NCBI GenBank assembly: GCA_019188255.1
Contig: JAETXT010000011.1
Span: 124,001-188,000 of the forward strand
Origin: Verticillium longisporum
Taxonomy: Eukaryota > Ascomycota > Sordariomycetes > Glomerellales > Plectosphaerellaceae
Direction: 5' to 3'
DNA: 64,000 bases
This document shows positions 61,892 to 64,000 of the stretch, piece by piece. Each line of letters begins with the position of its first letter. The stretch's first letter is position 1. Under the pieces are notes generated by a model. That model had not been told where the DNA came from and did no database searches. It saw only the letters and a list, made by a program, of their open reading frames with translations. Made by a program: the position numbers and the translations under genes.

Positions 61892-63400
61892 TATATTATA
61901 ATACTTAAAATAACTTAGTAAGCCTATAGGATATAGTAGCGGATTAAGCTATTTAGTACTATATTTAGTTCTTTACTATCCTACCTCTACCTATATATCT
62001 ATTACTCTAATAACGTTTCCTCTTAAATAATAAAAATTCTACTTTACTTAATATATTAACTACCCTATAAGATAGTATAGTATCTAGATTAAGTTTAATA
62101 ATTTAAATTAGCTTTCTATACTAAGTCTTTTTAGTCTTTTAATTAACTTATAAGAGCGGACTCTATCTAATCGAATCGATTAGCTAAGAGTCGAAACTCT
62201 ATAATATATTTAATAACTAGCCCGGTCTATTTAAGCTAAAGGATTTTTCTTTCGTTTTATTATTCTTTATCTATATCTCTAAACGCCCTTTTAATAGCTT
62301 CTTCGAATATATTTATATTTACGTAGATATCCTAAATAGCTTACTTTATATCTTCTTTTTTAATATAAGTAAAATAATCCCTAATAAAGGGTTCGAATTA
62401 ATATAAAGCGTCCCCTTTAAGGTAAGAGGAGGCGTTAACGACCTTCTCGCCCTAGTATTTAAGTTAGCCCTTATTAGCTTTATAATATTAGCGTACCTAG
62501 GTAATAAAAGACTAAAATACCTTAAGGTTATTATCGAATAATTAAAGGGGAAGAGCTTTTATACTCGTTCCGCTTTAAAGTTATTATATTAAGGCTTAGA
62601 GCTATTTATTCTCTAAACGGAGCTCCTAGATTATAATAGCTAAATTACTAACGCTATTTCCGATATTATTAATAGATATTATTCTTATAATAAGTATTAC
62701 TTAATATTATAAGGTAAACCTACTAAATAAGAGTAATTAAAATATTACGACCTAATAGCTTCCGAAGGGGGAATACTATTAGAGGGTTAGGGTTACTATT
62801 TATAGAAGCTTAGGTTATAATTCTAAGATAATATAATATCGTAAAGCGTTACGTACTTATTATAATAGATATAAAATAAGACTTAGATTAATTATTATTA
62901 TAAGAAAGAATATATCTATAAGTCTAGAATATCTATCCTTATATACCTATTATCTTATCCTTATTATATTAAATAATAAGCTTATATTAAATAGCTTATT
63001 AGTTAATTATTAGTAATCTATAATATTAGGATTATAGTATATTATCCCGTAAGTTATTCCTTAGCTTACTATAGTATCCTTAGTAAGCCCGCCGACTCAC
63101 CCTTATATCTAAGTAAGCTATTACGTGATTCGCTAGGTAGGCCCGATTCGTATCTTATCGCGCTCCTTGATCGCGGGGTCGTCGATTCGCGGCCTCCCTG
63201 CTTCCTTAGTTATTATAATACTCTAGGATTTTAATATATTACTAAACTTAATTATTAAATATTACTAGAAGGGGGAGGAGGGGTAAGTCTATTAAGTATT
63301 ATCTATATAAGTCTTTACTACCTATTTAAAAGTTAAGTCTTGCTATATATAAATCTCTACCTTTCATCCTTTTAATATTCCCTGAGATCTCGTTTATAAT
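61892..63400. repeat. AT-rich, TpA-rich block (probable RIP-mutated DNA)
   Basis: About 1.5 kb saturated with TATA, TTAATA and CTATAA words, no frame open for long. A GC-richer island at about 63125-63210 keeps CpG steps (CGATTCG, CGCGCTCC, GATCGCGG), as expected because RIP targets CpA and leaves CpG. The parent element is no longer recognisable. Confidence 0.75.
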
Positions 63401-63407
63401 TTCAATA

Positions 63408-63728
63408 ATGAGGTTCCAAAGTCTAGCTTTAATCTTCTTATTCTCAGCTCGGGCTTCAGCTCGGGCTTCAGCGTCGTGCCCTGCAGGGCAGGCCAAGCTT
63501 TGGGACTATCGGGTGGAGGACGTTTTGGAATGCCTGCCTTGGAACTGCTCTAAAACGTGTAGTTTTCCAAAACCCTCGAAACCCTCGACACTCGTGGTAT
63601 ACTGTCTGGGGTGCCTACATAGGGTTTCTGGGCGGAATGCCCCAGCCCCAGGCCCTCGTTCCAGCTACTGCTGTAACGAGGATGACCGCCTACGTTCACC
63701 CAATTTTTGTGTTTCGCACTGCCCGTGA
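63408..63728 (+). CDS. Cysteine-rich small secreted protein
   Basis: Starts with a clear signal peptide, MRFQSLALIFLFSARASARA, then about 85 mature residues with ten cysteines, including CLPWNCSKTC, a CLGC pair and a YCC. The signal region contains a 12-bp tandem duplication giving SARASARASA. The frame ends CVSHCP and stop at 63728. A GTAAGT donor directly follows; alternatively, a GTGAGG donor at 63725 and a TAG acceptor at 63797 would bypass the stop and extend the protein to a TAG at 63901-63903, adding one more cysteine near the junction. Small, secreted and cysteine-rich next to AT-rich RIP DNA fits the usual profile of fungal effectors, but I recognise no family and the role is inference. 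Confidence 0.65.
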   Translation: MRFQSLALIFLFSARASARASASCPAGQAKLWDYRVEDVLECLPWNCSKTCSFPKPSKPSTLVVYCLGCLHRVSGRNAPAPGPRSSYCCNEDDRLRSPNFCVSHCP

Positions 63729-64000
63729 GGTAAGTTTTATTATCGTATATTCTATATAATATGATTTTGAAATGATATCTTTTAATTATCATTCTAGGTT
63801 CCAGCTAAAGGGGTGTCCAAGGTGGCTCCTGATCCTTTCTAGTATCTGTATCAGCGCAGAAAGCCAGGCAGTCAGTATACTCAGCGGAGACCTCGTAAAG
63901 TAGGTAGTTTAGGCTATCACTAGGTGGAGGATACTAGGGCTGCGGCTATAGACCGACCAAGTAAGTTAGATTAGAGGCTATTTTAATAGGATTAAGTTAT

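Noticed and set aside
1..64000. CRISPR arrays, operons and ribosome-binding sites
   Set aside because: The window is eukaryotic nuclear DNA with spliceosomal introns; no such prokaryotic features were seen or expected.

Overview
The window looks like nuclear DNA of a filamentous ascomycete, most likely a Sordariomycete (my inference). Introns are short, mostly 47-70 bp, with GTATGT or GTRAGT donors and CTRAC-like branch points. Gene density is high. Single-copy Pezizomycotina-type proteins are recognisable, and two TpA-rich blocks look like the product of repeat-induced point mutation (RIP).

Positions 1-23,000 hold mainly housekeeping genes: a conserved unknown acidic protein, a ureide-pathway OHCU decarboxylase, the splicing factor Prp19, a SIM-plus-RING protein, a large coiled-coil protein with a PCNA-binding motif, the ribosome-assembly factor Rrb1, an OTT_1508-type predicted deaminase, an aldo-keto reductase with an 11-nt microexon, the ribosome-rescue factor Dom34/pelota, and a Dgr2-like WD40 protein. 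From 23,200 to 25,000 lie a small secreted protein and an amidoligase-family protein, followed by about 1.9 kb without a gene I can support.

Positions 26,900-34,050 carry an adenylation-thiolation-reductase (NRPS-like) enzyme and a Zn2Cys6 transcription factor on the same strand. A Ty1/copia element with apparently identical 213-bp LTRs (34,534-40,406, TSD CCTGG) separates the factor from a set of carbon-catabolism genes: a D-galactonate-dehydratase-type enzyme, an aldo-keto reductase, a 2-keto-3-deoxy-sugar-acid aldolase (DHDPS family), a dihydroxyacetone kinase and an ACS-family (Dal5-like) MFS transporter. Together these could take up a sugar acid, dehydrate it, split it to pyruvate and glyceraldehyde, and feed the C3 half through glycerol or dihydroxyacetone into glycolysis. 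A decayed RING/IBR gene and a 17-bp minisatellite lie inside this set.

From 53,000 the window becomes gene-poor. It holds a Doc/Fic-family relic broken by an in-frame stop, a pogo/Fot1-like DNA transposon with 48-bp inverted repeats set inside an AT-rich block, and a cysteine-rich small secreted protein at the far end.

A recurrent oddity is that several conserved genes (RING protein, Dom34, NRPS-like enzyme, transcription factor) each need exactly one extra base at a short homopolymer to stay in frame. Independent exon-phase arithmetic gives the same answer. This points to consensus undercalls in the assembly or, less likely, to real lesions. All calls come from reading the sequence; no database search was possible.
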